A stretch of DNA of 64,000 nucleotides from Deferribacteraceae bacterium UBA6793 (GCA_002452405.1 DKFP01000004.1:62001-126000); one strand, 5' to 3'; positions 1 through 9,432 are shown, counted from the first letter of the stretch. Made by a program: numbers and translations. Notes: a model not told the origin generated them from the sequence alone.

Positions 1-56
1 TGCGTTATTGTGCGGTTTAATTGATGTATACACCAACGTTACAGGAGGCAACCCCG

Positions 57-593
57 ATGCAGCTAATTAAACTTACTGAAGAACAGCTCAAGAACATCTG
101 CTCCGGCATAAATTTGCAGAGAGCAGAGAATTATGTCGGGAAGTTCCATAACTGCTCTGTAGACGGTTCCATCATCAAAGGAACCATAAAGGGCAACCAT
201 GGTGACTATGAGGTCAGTCTTGATCTGGCGAGTGACCCCATCGGCTATAAGTGTTGCTGTGAAAACTCAAAAGAGCTTTTTTGCAAACATGCCGCCGCAC
301 TGGGACTCACCTACATCTACACCCCTTGGGTTTTCGCCAGTAAAAACAGACTTGATAGAAAGAAGCTCCAATCCACAAACGAAATACAGTTTTTTGTGAA
401 GACAACACCTCTGAAAGACCTTTTGGATGAACTGAAAAAGGCAAACATTGGTCTTTCAACAATTTCCGAGCTTACCGGCATTTCAATGCAACAGATTTCC
501 GTTATGGTAAAGGAAGATATCACCGGAAAGCATCATTCACTCACGGATCCGTTGAAAATGTCGTGCATGTTCCTTCTTGAAAAATATGCTTAA
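57..593 (+). CDS. SWIM zinc-finger protein with possible HTH tail
   Basis: 178-residue protein. The start is the ATG at 57 because AGGAGG at 43-48 lies 8 nt before it; an in-frame ATG at 21 has no such site. Residues about 50-85 contain a SWIM-type zinc-binding pattern: C66-x-C68, then C76-x-H78. SWIM domains bind nucleic acid or protein partners, usually inside larger proteins such as SWI/SNF-like helicases; here the domain stands alone. Residues about 135-160 (ISELTGISMQQISVMV) look like a helix-turn-helix, so DNA binding is plausible but inferred. Monocistronic, closed by a terminator at 601-627. Confidence 0.7.
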   Translation: MQLIKLTEEQLKNICSGINLQRAENYVGKFHNCSVDGSIIKGTIKGNHGDYEVSLDLASDPIGYKCCCENSKELFCKHAAALGLTYIYTPWVFASKNRLDRKKLQSTNEIQFFVKTTPLKDLLDELKKANIGLSTISELTGISMQQISVMVKEDITGKHHSLTDPLKMSCMFLLEKYA

Positions 594-600
594 AACTTAA

Positions 601-627
601 AGCCCTGTTAACTCAGGGCTTTTTTTT
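601..627 (+). terminator. Intrinsic terminator after SWIM gene
   Basis: AGCCCTG (601-607) pairs with CAGGGCT (614-620) around a 6-nt loop, followed by a T-run to 627. It ends the SWIM transcript before the next gene. Confidence 0.9.
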
Positions 628-648
628 CGAATAACATAAAGGATTAAT

Positions 649-930
649 ATGACTGAAAACCTGAAGAAAAAAGACCCGTTTCATGGAATTACGCTGGAAA
701 TGATTGTGAACAGACTTGCAAAGCACTACGGATGGGAAAAACTCGGTGAGCTCATTACCATAAAGTGTTTTATAAAAAATCAGTCGGTTCCGTCCTGTCT
801 GAAATTTTTAAGGCAGACACCTTGGGCAAGGACAAAGGTGGAGGATCTTTACCTTGCCACAGCTTTTACTGACGAGGAACCCGTTAAGGTTAAAAAGGTT
901 AAGAACAAGCAGCAGGAGGGCGAGGCATAA
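649..930 (+). CDS. VF530 family DNA-binding protein
   Basis: 93 residues. It matches the VF530/DUF2132 family as I recall it: an N-terminal DPFHGITLE stretch, HYGWEKLGE, IKCF, and SCLKFLRQTPWARTKVEDLYL near residue 65. Family members are small helical proteins reported to bind double-stranded DNA; their cellular role is poorly known. The last 15 residues are a Lys/Glu-rich tail. AAAGGA at 638-643 sets the start. No terminator is visible before carB (93 bp gap), so read-through is possible. Confidence 0.8.
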   Translation: MTENLKKKDPFHGITLEMIVNRLAKHYGWEKLGELITIKCFIKNQSVPSCLKFLRQTPWARTKVEDLYLATAFTDEEPVKVKKVKNKQQEGEA

Positions 931-1023
931 ATTAATGCCCGGCGCACATAATAACCTTGTAAAAACGGCTGAAATCTGATAGAAAATTGAAGTTTTGCCC
1001 ATAGAGGTTCATCGGAGGATATT

Positions 1024-4000
1024 TTGGCTAAGAGAACAGACATTAAGTCTATCATGATAATAGGTTCCGGACCTATCGTCATCGGACAGGCGTGCGAATT
1101 TGACTATTCGGGAACTCAGGCTGTAAAAGCGCTGAAAGAAGAGGGATACAGGGTTATCCTCATTAACTCTAACCCCGCTACCATCATGACAGATCCCGAA
1201 ATAGCCGATGCTACATACATCGAACCCCTTAATGTTGAAATGGCGGAAAAAGTTATCGCAAAGGAACGACCGGACGCGATTCTGCCCACAGTCGGCGGAC
1301 AGACCGCCCTTAACCTTGCGAAAGACCTTCATGCCGCAGGCGTTCTGGATAAATACAACGTCGAGCTTATCGGCGCTAAAATTGAGGCTATCGACAAAGC
1401 GGAAGACAGAGAGCTCTTCAAACAGGCTATGAAGAAAATAGGGCTGACACTTCCGGAAAGCTACGTCGTAAATACATATCAGGATGCACTGGACTGCATC
1501 GATAAAATAGGCTTCCCCGCAATCATCCGCCCTTCGTTCACTCTCGGCGGAACAGGCGGAAACGTAGCCTATAACATGGAAGAATACAAAGAATACGTTG
1601 AGTGGGGACTTGAAGCATCTCCTGTGACAGAAATTCTGGTTGAGGAATCGGTTCTCGGCTGGAAAGAGTATGAGCTTGAGGTCATGCGCGACCTCAACGA
1701 CAACGTAGTTATCATTTGCTCTATAGAAAACATAGACGCAATGGGCGTTCACACTGGCGACAGCATTACAGTTGCCCCTGCGCAGACACTTACAGACAAA
1801 GAATATCAGATAATGCGTAACGCCGCCATCGCCGTTATCCGCGAGATAGGCGTAGATACAGGCGGTTCAAACGTACAGTTTGCCGTTGACCCAAAAACAG
1901 GCAAACAGATAATCATCGAGATGAACCCCAGAGTCTCCAGAAGCTCCGCCCTTGCGTCAAAGGCAACAGGCTTCCCAATAGCCAAAATTGCGGCAAAGCT
2001 CGCTGTTGGCTACACTCTGGATGAGCTTAAAAACGACATCACGCTCAAGACCCCCGCGTCTTTTGAACCTACCATAGACTATTGCGTGACCAAATACCCC
2101 AGATTCACCTTCGAAAAGTTCCCCGGTGCGGACAACACTCTGACAACTCAGATGAAATCTGTCGGCGAGGCTATGGCTATCGGCAGAACCTTTAAAGAGT
2201 CCATCCAGAAAGCGATAAGCTCTCTGGAAATAGGTAAATCCGGCTTTGACGAGATTTTTACAGACGAAGAACGCAGGTCGGAAGCCGCCATTGAAGAGAT
2301 AAAGGCACTACTCAGGCGCCCCACAGCAGAGCGTATGTGGTATGTAGGCGAGGCTTTCAGAGCAGGATTCTCCGTTGCGGATGTTCATGAACTCTGTTTT
2401 ATCGATCCGTGGTTCCTCGATAATATTAAACAGATAATAGATTTTGAAGCCGAACTTAAAAAAATATCAATATCATCAATAGATGAAGCGATATTTGTTA
2501 AAGCAAAACAAATGGGTTTCAGTGATAAACGTCTGGCAAAACTCATGAATTGCACCGAGCTTGACGTATGGGCAAAGACAAGGGGCAGGGCAGTGTACAA
2601 GCGCGTTGACACCTGCGGCGCGGAGTTCGAGTCTTTCACTCCCTATCTTTACAGCACTTATGAAAAAGAATGTGAAGCGGAACCCACTGACAGGAAAAAA
2701 ATAATGATTCTCGGCGGTGGACCCAACCGTATCGGTCAGGGTATTGAGTTTGACTACTGCTGCGTGCACGCGTCTTTCGCTCTGGAAGAGATGGGATTTG
2801 AAACCATCATGGTCAACTGCAACCCTGAAACCGTTTCAACCGACTATGACACATCTGACAGACTCTATTTCGAACCCCTCACAAGGGAACACGTTCTTAA
2901 TATTGTTGATAAAGAAAAACCTTTCGGTGTAATAGTCCAGTTCGGGGGGCAAACGCCACTTAAACTGGCTGTGCCGCTGGAAAAAGCAGGCGTTCCGATT
3001 CTCGGCACATCACCCGACAGCATCGATATTGCGGAAGACAGGGAACGCTTTAAAGACCTGATAACCAGACTGAATATCAAACAGCCGCCTAACGGCATCG
3101 CAAAGAATGCGGAAGATGCGTTCAGAATAGCCGAAGAAATAGGTTATCCCGTGGTTGTCCGTCCTTCATATGTTCTTGGCGGACGCGCAATGGAGATAGT
3201 TTACGACACAGAATCACTCCAGAACTACATGGTGTACGCAGTTAAAGCCAGCGAGGAGCACCCGGTTCTGATAGATAAATATCTCCAGCACGCAACCGAA
3301 GTGGACGTTGACTCGATCAGTGATGGCGAAACGACTGTTATAGGCTCAATAATGCAGCATATTGAAGAGGCTGGGGTTCACTCAGGAGACTCTGCGTGTT
3401 CCATCCCATCCAGAACAATAAGCGATGCTGTACGCGCGAAACTCCTTGAATACACAAAGAATATCGCGAAAGAGCTTAAAGTTATCGGTCTGATGAACAT
3501 CCAGTATGCCATCAAAGATGAAGAGATATATATGCTTGAGGTCAACCCAAGAGCATCCAGAACAATACCCTATGTCAGCAAGACAATAGGGGTTCCGCTG
3601 GCGAAAATGGCTGCAAAGGTAATGGCAGGCGCGAAACTGAAAGACCTCGGCTTCACAAAAGAGGTGGACATAAGCTACTTCACCGTGAAAGAGTCTGTAT
3701 TCCCCTTCGTCAAATTTCCCGGAACGGATCTTGTTCTCGGACCTGAGATGAAATCAACAGGCGAGGTTATGGGTATCGACTCCCATTTCGGAAGCGCTTT
3801 TTACAAAGCTCAGATAGCAGCCGGAAACAAACTGCCCAAAAGCGGCAACGTATTTATCAGCGTTAAAGATTCCGTAAAGGAAGAAATCCTCGGTGTTGCT
3901 CGCGAACTTGTAAAAACGGGCTTTAAACTTGTTTCAACATCCGGAACATATAACTTCCTGCGCGAAAACGGGCTTGAAGTTGTAAAACTCGCCAAGGTTC

Positions 4001-4242
4001 ATGAAGGTATCCGCCCCAACGTTGTCGATAAGATTAAAAACGGCGAAATCGCCTTTGTTATCAATATCCCTGAAGGCAAAAAATCCAGACTGGACAGTGA
4101 GTCTATCAGACGCACCATGCTGAGCTACAGCGTGCCCTACGTTACAACTGTTGAGGCTGCGAAGGCATGTATAGTGGCTATTGCGGCAGGGCAGAAAGGT
4201 CTGACGGTCACACCCATTCAGGAATATTATAAAAGAGGCTGA
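1024..4242 (+). CDS. carB: Carbamoyl-phosphate synthase large subunit
   Basis: 1072 residues, full length for CarB. It makes carbamoyl phosphate from ammonia (delivered by CarA), bicarbonate and 2 ATP for pyrimidine and arginine synthesis. The two homologous halves are visible: a dinucleotide-like motif at the start (MIIGSGPIVIGQACEFDYSG) recurs at about residue 560 (MILGGGPNRIGQGIEFDY), each followed by an ATP-grasp domain. An MGS-like allosteric domain occupies about the last 130 residues. The start is TTG at 1024, 5 nt after GGAGG (1014-1018). carA is not in the window. The gene leads a carB-pyrK-pyrD operon; pyrK starts 2 nt after its stop. Confidence 0.97.
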   Translation: MAKRTDIKSIMIIGSGPIVIGQACEFDYSGTQAVKALKEEGYRVILINSNPATIMTDPEIADATYIEPLNVEMAEKVIAKERPDAILPTVGGQTALNLAKDLHAAGVLDKYNVELIGAKIEAIDKAEDRELFKQAMKKIGLTLPESYVVNTYQDALDCIDKIGFPAIIRPSFTLGGTGGNVAYNMEEYKEYVEWGLEASPVTEILVEESVLGWKEYELEVMRDLNDNVVIICSIENIDAMGVHTGDSITVAPAQTLTDKEYQIMRNAAIAVIREIGVDTGGSNVQFAVDPKTGKQIIIEMNPRVSRSSALASKATGFPIAKIAAKLAVGYTLDELKNDITLKTPASFEPTIDYCVTKYPRFTFEKFPGADNTLTTQMKSVGEAMAIGRTFKESIQKAISSLEIGKSGFDEIFTDEERRSEAAIEEIKALLRRPTAERMWYVGEAFRAGFSVADVHELCFIDPWFLDNIKQIIDFEAELKKISISSIDEAIFVKAKQMGFSDKRLAKLMNCTELDVWAKTRGRAVYKRVDTCGAEFESFTPYLYSTYEKECEAEPTDRKKIMILGGGPNRIGQGIEFDYCCVHASFALEEMGFETIMVNCNPETVSTDYDTSDRLYFEPLTREHVLNIVDKEKPFGVIVQFGGQTPLKLAVPLEKAGVPILGTSPDSIDIAEDRERFKDLITRLNIKQPPNGIAKNAEDAFRIAEEIGYPVVVRPSYVLGGRAMEIVYDTESLQNYMVYAVKASEEHPVLIDKYLQHATEVDVDSISDGETTVIGSIMQHIEEAGVHSGDSACSIPSRTISDAVRAKLLEYTKNIAKELKVIGLMNIQYAIKDEEIYMLEVNPRASRTIPYVSKTIGVPLAKMAAKVMAGAKLKDLGFTKEVDISYFTVKESVFPFVKFPGTDLVLGPEMKSTGEVMGIDSHFGSAFYKAQIAAGNKLPKSGNVFISVKDSVKEEILGVARELVKTGFKLVSTSGTYNFLRENGLEVVKLAKVHEGIRPNVVDKIKNGEIAFVINIPEGKKSRLDSESIRRTMLSYSVPYVTTVEAAKACIVAIAAGQKGLTVTPIQEYYKRG

Positions 4243-4244
4243 GA

Positions 4245-5024
4245 ATGAAAGGAAAAGTTGTTAAAAATCAACAGCTTAATGATAAGTACTTTTTCCTTGA
4301 AATAAAATCCGAGGAGTTTGTTACACAGGCTCACGTCGGTCAGTTCCTTATGATAAAACCAGGCAGCCAGGATTATACCCATGACCCGCTGCTGCGCCGT
4401 CCTCTTGGCATCGCAGATGTTAAAGACGGCAAGTTCAGTCTTGTGTATATGGTTGTCGGCAAAGGAACAAAGCTGCTAAGCGAGTTCCATGAGGGCGGAA
4501 TGATAGAGTTTTCCGCGCCACTGGGAAACCGCTTCACACTGCTGGAGAACAAACGCGTGGCTCTGGTTGCCGGTGGAATAGGCATAGCGCCTGTCTTCTG
4601 GCTTGCAAAAACGCTTAAAACCCGTGGCTGTGTGGTTGACCTTTATTACGGCGGACGCACTGTGGACGACGTTGTGCTTCTTGAGGAGCTGAAAGAGAAT
4701 ACCGACCATCTTATAGTCACAACAGACGACGGTTCCGCTGGAATAAAAGGCTATGTCACTCTTCCATTTAAAGAAAATGTTGAAACCTACGACATGGTCT
4801 ATACCTGCGGACCCAAACCCATGCTGCAAACCGTCAGCGAAATATGCATAAATGCAGATGTGCCTGTCGAAGTTTCACTGGACGAACGCATGGCGTGCGG
4901 TCTTGGCGCTTGCCTCGGATGCATAATATATGTGAGAGAGGGCGACGAAATAGTGCAGAAGCGCTGTTGTGTTGAAGGTCCCGTTTTCGACGGCTCAAAG
5001 ATAGCGTGGGATAAATTAATCTAA
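4245..5024 (+). CDS. pyrK: Dihydroorotate dehydrogenase electron-transfer subunit
   Basis: 259 residues. Passes electrons from dihydroorotate via the PyrD flavin to NAD+ in class 1B dihydroorotate dehydrogenase. It has an N-terminal FAD-binding beta-barrel (LRRPLGIAD near residue 50), an NAD-binding half (GGIGIAPVFWLAK; YTCGPKPML) and a C-terminal [2Fe-2S] cysteine cluster (MACGLGACLGC, then KRCC). The start is 2 nt after carB, so translation is probably coupled. It is next to a class 1B pyrD, as expected. Confidence 0.95.
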   Translation: MKGKVVKNQQLNDKYFFLEIKSEEFVTQAHVGQFLMIKPGSQDYTHDPLLRRPLGIADVKDGKFSLVYMVVGKGTKLLSEFHEGGMIEFSAPLGNRFTLLENKRVALVAGGIGIAPVFWLAKTLKTRGCVVDLYYGGRTVDDVVLLEELKENTDHLIVTTDDGSAGIKGYVTLPFKENVETYDMVYTCGPKPMLQTVSEICINADVPVEVSLDERMACGLGACLGCIIYVREGDEIVQKRCCVEGPVFDGSKIAWDKLI

Positions 5025-5039
5025 TTCGGAGAGTCTCTT

Positions 5040-5960
5040 ATGTCTGACAGACTTAAAACCGTCTTTTGCGGTATAGAATTTAAAAACCCGATAATAACTG
5101 CCAGCGGAACGTTCGGCTATGGTCTTGAATATGCAAAGCATATCGACATAAGCAGACTTGGCGGAATCTCCGTTAAAGGCATTTCCCTGCGCGAAACAGT
5201 CGGCAATCCCATGCCGCGGATTATGGAGACCACTTCCGGTATGCTTAACGCCATCGGTCTTCAAAACGTAGGCGTGTACAAATTCATAAACGAAAAACTG
5301 CCGGAACTCAGAAAACACGATACGAAGATAATAGTTAATTTCTGGGGCAAAACTATTGATGAATATGTAGAAGTTGCGCGTATTCTCGATGATGCCGACG
5401 TTGATATGCTTGAAATGAATATCTCATGCCCGAACATAAAAGAGGGCGGTATAGCTTTTGGTACAGACCCGAAAATGACCTATGAGATCACTTATAACGT
5501 CAAGAAAGCTCTTAAAAATAAACCACTTATGGTGAAGCTGTCTCCCAACGTAACGAATATCAAGGTTTACGCTAAAGCCTGCGAACAGGCTGGCGCGGAC
5601 GCTATCAGTGCAATCAATACCTTGCTCGGTATGTCCGTAAATATCCATACCAAAAAGCCTAATCTTTATAACGTCACAGGCGGGCTTTCAGGTCCGGCGA
5701 TCAAACCGGTTGCTATCCGTATGGTTCACGAAGCATTCCGCACTGTAAAGATACCGATAATGGGTATCGGCGGCATAATCGACTGGCGTGATGTTGTTGA
5801 GTTCGGGCTGGTGGGTGCATCGGCTGTTCAGGTGGGCACGGCAAATTTCATCGACCCTGAGATACCGTTAAGAATAATTGACGACCTTGATAAGTATATG
5901 GCTGATAATAATATTTCTAATTTCAGCGAACTGACTGGAAAAGTTGATCTGACAAGATAA
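5040..5960 (+). CDS. pyrD: Dihydroorotate dehydrogenase, class 1B catalytic subunit
   Basis: 306 residues, a cytosolic FMN TIM barrel that oxidises dihydroorotate to orotate. The active-site loop NISCPN (about residue 128) carries the class 1 catalytic cysteine; the FMN phosphate region reads GIGGI and VQVGTA. It follows pyrK by 15 nt with a GGAG before the ATG. The operon ends in a strong terminator at 5966-5996. Confidence 0.96.
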   Translation: MSDRLKTVFCGIEFKNPIITASGTFGYGLEYAKHIDISRLGGISVKGISLRETVGNPMPRIMETTSGMLNAIGLQNVGVYKFINEKLPELRKHDTKIIVNFWGKTIDEYVEVARILDDADVDMLEMNISCPNIKEGGIAFGTDPKMTYEITYNVKKALKNKPLMVKLSPNVTNIKVYAKACEQAGADAISAINTLLGMSVNIHTKKPNLYNVTGGLSGPAIKPVAIRMVHEAFRTVKIPIMGIGGIIDWRDVVEFGLVGASAVQVGTANFIDPEIPLRIIDDLDKYMADNNISNFSELTGKVDLTR

Positions 5961-5965
5961 AAAGA

Positions 5966-5996
5966 GGGCGGGTTTTTAACCCGCCCGTTTTGTTTC
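5966..5996. terminator. Two-way terminator between pyrD and purB
   Basis: GGGCGGG (5966-5972) and CCCGCCC (5980-5986) form a perfect 7-bp stem with a 7-nt loop; T-rich on the + side (5988-5994) and preceded by an A-run, so it can serve both converging genes. Confidence 0.9.
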
Positions 5997-7435
5997 TATA
6001 CCTTGATATCTACATCCATTCCAAGAAGTTTTTCATATTTCTCAATAACAGGAGTCACTTCCTCGCCAAGGAACTGGTCAACCTGCTCCGGTGCACGTCC
6101 AACAAACTTGATGGGATCGAGCAGTGCCATTATCTCCTCTTTGTTCAGGGGCACGTCTTTGTCCGCAGCAAGTCTGTCCAGAAGGTCGTTATCTTTACCC
6201 TCCATCTTGACACGTTTACCCGCTTCCATCGAGTTGACACGGATTACCTCATGCATTACCTGTCTGTCGGCGCCGCGTTTTACGGATTCCATAATGATGT
6301 TTTCTGTCGCCATGAAGGGGAGTTCCTCCATAACGCGTTTTGTTATCATTTTTTCATAGACGACCATGCCATTGGTGATGTTGTAAAGCAGTTCGAGTAC
6401 CGCATCGATGGCAAGGAACGCCTCGGAGATGCCGATACGTCTGTTTGCGGAGTCGTCCAGTGTTCTTTCGAACCACTGGGTAGCGTGTGTCATGTATGGG
6501 TTGAGGCTAAGTGCGATAACATGGCGGGAGAGGGAGCATACGCGCTCGCTGCGCATAGGGTTGCGTTTATATGCCATGGCGCTGGAACCTATCTGATTTT
6601 TTTCAAAAGGCTCTTCAATTTCTTTCAGGTTGGCAAGCAGGCGCAGGTCGGTAGCCATTTTATGGGCTGATTCTGCGATTGACGCGAGAACAGTGAGAAC
6701 TCTTGTGTCCTGTTTTCTTGTATATGTCTGACCTGTGATAGTTAAGACTTTGTCAAATCCCATCTTTTTAGAGACTGTCTCGTCAAGTGTACGCACTTTT
6801 GCGTGGTCGCCTTCGAAAAGGTGCAGGAAAGAGGCCTGTGTTCCTGTTGTACCCTTAACGCCTCTGAAACGGAGGTTTTCATGCGCAAACTCAAGTGATT
6901 CGAAATCCAGAACGAAGTCCTGAAGCCAAAGACATGCGCGTTTGCCAACAGTCGTAAGCTGTGCCGGCTGGAAGTGTGTGAAGCCGAGCGTAGGCATATT
7001 TTTATATTTCAGGGCAAATTTTTTCATATTGTCCATGACGTTGACCATCTTTTTACGGACTATCTCAAGCCCCTCTTTAAGGACAATAACGTCAGTGTTA
7101 TCTCCAACATAAGCGCTTGTTGCGCCGAGGTGGATTATGGGCATGGCTTTTGGGCAGCACTCGCCGTATGTGTGAACGTGAGCCATAACATCGTGGCGGA
7201 ATTTGCGTTCCATCTGAGCCGCGTATTCAAAATCTATGTTTTCAACGTTGGCTTTCAGCTCCGCAATCTGTTCGTCTGTGATATTCAGTCCGAGTTCCTT
7301 TTCGGACTCCGCAAGGGCAACCCAGAGCTTACGCCATGTGGTGAATTTTTTGTGAGGGGAGAAGAGATAAAGCATCTCAGTGCTGGCATATCTCTCCTGC
7401 AAAGGATTTGAATAGCTTTTGTAGTCTTTCATCAT
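5996..7435 (-). CDS. purB: Adenylosuccinate lyase, eukaryote-like type
   Basis: 479 residues (478 if the second ATG at 7432, better spaced from GAGGA, is used). Catalyses two fumarate-releasing steps of purine synthesis. The lyase signature GSSAMAYKRNPMRSER is intact near residue 290. The length and many blocks (LGATSAYVGDNTD, TLGFTHFQPAQLTTVGKR, ERTLDDSANRR, ELPFMATENIIM) match the animal ADSL group as I remember it rather than the approximately 430-residue Bacillus type. It follows the deaminase gene by 6 nt; no terminator lies between, so it probably shares the promoter at 9404-9432. Confidence 0.95.
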   Translation of the reverse strand: MMKDYKSYSNPLQERYASTEMLYLFSPHKKFTTWRKLWVALAESEKELGLNITDEQIAELKANVENIDFEYAAQMERKFRHDVMAHVHTYGECCPKAMPIIHLGATSAYVGDNTDVIVLKEGLEIVRKKMVNVMDNMKKFALKYKNMPTLGFTHFQPAQLTTVGKRACLWLQDFVLDFESLEFAHENLRFRGVKGTTGTQASFLHLFEGDHAKVRTLDETVSKKMGFDKVLTITGQTYTRKQDTRVLTVLASIAESAHKMATDLRLLANLKEIEEPFEKNQIGSSAMAYKRNPMRSERVCSLSRHVIALSLNPYMTHATQWFERTLDDSANRRIGISEAFLAIDAVLELLYNITNGMVVYEKMITKRVMEELPFMATENIIMESVKRGADRQVMHEVIRVNSMEAGKRVKMEGKDNDLLDRLAADKDVPLNKEEIMALLDPIKFVGRAPEQVDQFLGEEVTPVIEKYEKLLGMDVDIKV

Positions 7436-7441
7436 ATTCCT

Positions 7442-8725
7442 CTAACCGTTTATTATCTTATCTGCCCAGAGTCGGGCGCTGTATTTAATTTTGTCTTCAT
7501 CCATAGTGAGGATAATCCTATCTTTCATCAGGCACTTGCCGTTAACGTACATTGCCGTTACGTCGGAAGCCGACGCGGAATAGACAAGGTGGGAAACTGG
7601 ATTAAAAACGGGGGTGGTTTTCGGGCTGTCGAAGGAAACCACTATGAAATCAGCTTTATTACCTTTTTTAAGCTCGCCGGTGTCGTTGATTCCAAGCGCA
7701 TTTGCGCCGCCTGTGGTTGCCATGTGCAGAACAGTTTCTGCGGATAGGGCGGTTGCGTCTTTCAGAACACCTTTGTGAACAAGTGCAACGCTGCGCATCT
7801 CATCAATCATATCAAGATCGTTGTTGCTGGCGGCTCCGTCTGTTCCGATGGTGACGTTGATTCCGGCATCCATCATCTTTTTGACGGGTGCAAAACCGTT
7901 CGCCAGCTTCATATTGCTCTGTATGCAGTGGGCAACGTTCACCTTTTTTTCGCCCATAACGGCTATCTCTTCGTCGTTCAGTTGAACGCAATGGGCAAAA
8001 ATGCTTTTAATGTCAAAAGCTCCTGTTTCGTTCATTATCTGAACGGTGGTCTTGCCGTGTTTCGCCACAGAATCGTCCGATTCGTTTGCCGCCTCCATAA
8101 GATGCGTATGCAGAAGAAGATCGTGTTTCCCGCAAAAGTCCACGCATTTGACATAGTTGTCCGGGCTCACAGTATAAGGAGCGTGGGGACAGAGGGAAAC
8201 TGTGATATTCTCGTCTTTTTTATATTTAAGATAAAGGTCTGATGCTTTTGAAATATAATCGTCGGCACCACTTCCGAACTTCGTAGGGAAGTCAAGCACT
8301 CCGACACCAATTATGCCCTTCAGTCCGCTTTTTTTAAGCGACGAGGCTATGTGGTCAGAGAGGAAATACATATCGTTGGAAAGGGTTGTGCCGCTTTTAA
8401 TCATCTCAATGGCGGCAAGGTCGCTTGCAGCCTGAATAAATTCAGGTGAGAGCCACTTCGCCTCCGCTGGCCATATGTGGTGCTGAAGCCAGTCCATGAG
8501 GGGCAGATCGTCTGCCATTCCTCTGAAAAGTCCCATGGGAAGATGCGTATGGGTGTTCACCAGCCCCGGAAAGATGGCAGAGTTGCTGAAAACTTCGATT
8601 GTGTAATCATCTGAAGGATTCTCGGCTATGCCTGTTATGGTGTCATTGTCAGTAAGAAGGTGTGTGTTTGTGTGTATCTTGTTGTTGTAATAGACATAAT
8701 CTGCGTAGTAGGCTGTTTTTGTCAC
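7442..8725 (-). CDS. mtaD: MTA/SAH deaminase-family amidohydrolase
   Basis: 427 residues. Metal-dependent amidohydrolase of the MtaD/TrzA group. Metal ligands are visible in HTHLPMG (about residue 58), HTHLME, AHCVQ and GTDGAASNND; the MDWLQ/IWPAE segment is typical of 5-methylthioadenosine/S-adenosylhomocysteine deaminases. The family also includes aminodeoxyfutalosine deaminase of menaquinone synthesis, relevant because mqnD lies at 21747. It begins with GTG inside the stop region of the HAD gene (4-bp overlap), with GGAGGG just upstream, so translation is coupled. Substrate cannot be settled from sequence. Confidence 0.85.
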   Translation of the reverse strand: MTKTAYYADYVYYNNKIHTNTHLLTDNDTITGIAENPSDDYTIEVFSNSAIFPGLVNTHTHLPMGLFRGMADDLPLMDWLQHHIWPAEAKWLSPEFIQAASDLAAIEMIKSGTTLSNDMYFLSDHIASSLKKSGLKGIIGVGVLDFPTKFGSGADDYISKASDLYLKYKKDENITVSLCPHAPYTVSPDNYVKCVDFCGKHDLLLHTHLMEAANESDDSVAKHGKTTVQIMNETGAFDIKSIFAHCVQLNDEEIAVMGEKKVNVAHCIQSNMKLANGFAPVKKMMDAGINVTIGTDGAASNNDLDMIDEMRSVALVHKGVLKDATALSAETVLHMATTGGANALGINDTGELKKGNKADFIVVSFDSPKTTPVFNPVSHLVYSASASDVTAMYVNGKCLMKDRIILTMDEDKIKYSARLWADKIING

Positions 8726-9357
8726 TTCATACCCTCCAGAACATTGATAATTTCATGTGGATTGTCCACTGTGAAGTCAGGTTTTACCTCACTCACAGTA
8801 CCATAGCCGAAAGTGCAAAAGCAAGTTTTTACCCCTGCAAAGTAGCCTGATTCAATGTCTGTGTGGTTGTCGCCGATCATGATTGTGTGAGATTTATCAG
8901 CACAATAGTCTTTAACGATGTTTTCTACGGGAATAGGGGAGGGCTTTTTTGCGCCGAAACTGTCACCGCCATACCATTTGTCGAAAAATTTATCTATGCC
9001 GTAATGCTGAACCAGTCCGCCTGTCAGTGATGATATTTTATTAGAAAGAATAACAGTTTTAATATCATTACTGCTCAGATACTTGAATATTTCGTCGTAA
9101 CCATCTATTACTTTGGTGTTAGCAGTCATCTGCTCACTGTAAAGCGAGCGGAAAAAGGTCTCCATCTCGTCTTTAAAGTTCTCTTCCCCGGCGGCCCTGA
9201 TGACAAGTTTACGTATGCCGTCGCCTACAAAACTTCTTGTAACATCAATGGAAAATCGTTTGAGACCAAAGTGTATCATTGTTTCGTCGAGACAATTATG
9301 TAAATCCTGAAGCGTGTCCAGAATGGTGCCGTCCAAATCAAATATTGCAAGAACCAT
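8722..9357 (-). CDS. HAD-family phosphatase (phosphoglycolate phosphatase-like)
   Basis: 211 residues from the ATG at 9357, chosen because GGGGGA lies just upstream and because the protein then opens with motif I (MVLAIFDLDGTILDTL); the reading frame is open further back but that part lies over the promoter. Motif II is VILSNK, motif III a KKPSP lysine, motif IV IGDNHTD. This is the Gph-like subfamily with a helical cap; the substrate may be a small phosphate ester such as phosphoglycolate. First gene of an operon with the deaminase and purB. Confidence 0.85.
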   Translation of the reverse strand: MVLAIFDLDGTILDTLQDLHNCLDETMIHFGLKRFSIDVTRSFVGDGIRKLVIRAAGEENFKDEMETFFRSLYSEQMTANTKVIDGYDEIFKYLSSNDIKTVILSNKISSLTGGLVQHYGIDKFFDKWYGGDSFGAKKPSPIPVENIVKDYCADKSHTIMIGDNHTDIESGYFAGVKTCFCTFGYGTVSEVKPDFTVDNPHEIINVLEGMK

Positions 9358-9403
9358 AAAATCCCCCGAAATTATTAAATAACCGCAGTCTTTTGGGTTT
9401 TCA

Positions 9404-9432
9404 GTTATAGTATTTCTATCAGTGCTAGTCAA
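9404..9432 (-). promoter_or_regulatory. Sigma-70 promoter for HAD-mtaD-purB
   Basis: On the minus strand TTGACT (9432-9427), a 17-nt spacer and TATAAC (9409-9404), about 50 nt upstream of the HAD start codon. Confidence 0.7.

Noticed and set aside
1..1023. carA expected near carB
   Set aside because: Neither gene upstream resembles a glutamine amidotransferase; carA must be elsewhere.
5990..6670. Long open frame on the + strand antisense to purB
   Set aside because: It lies wholly inside the well-supported purB gene, has no family features and no RBS; it is a shadow frame.
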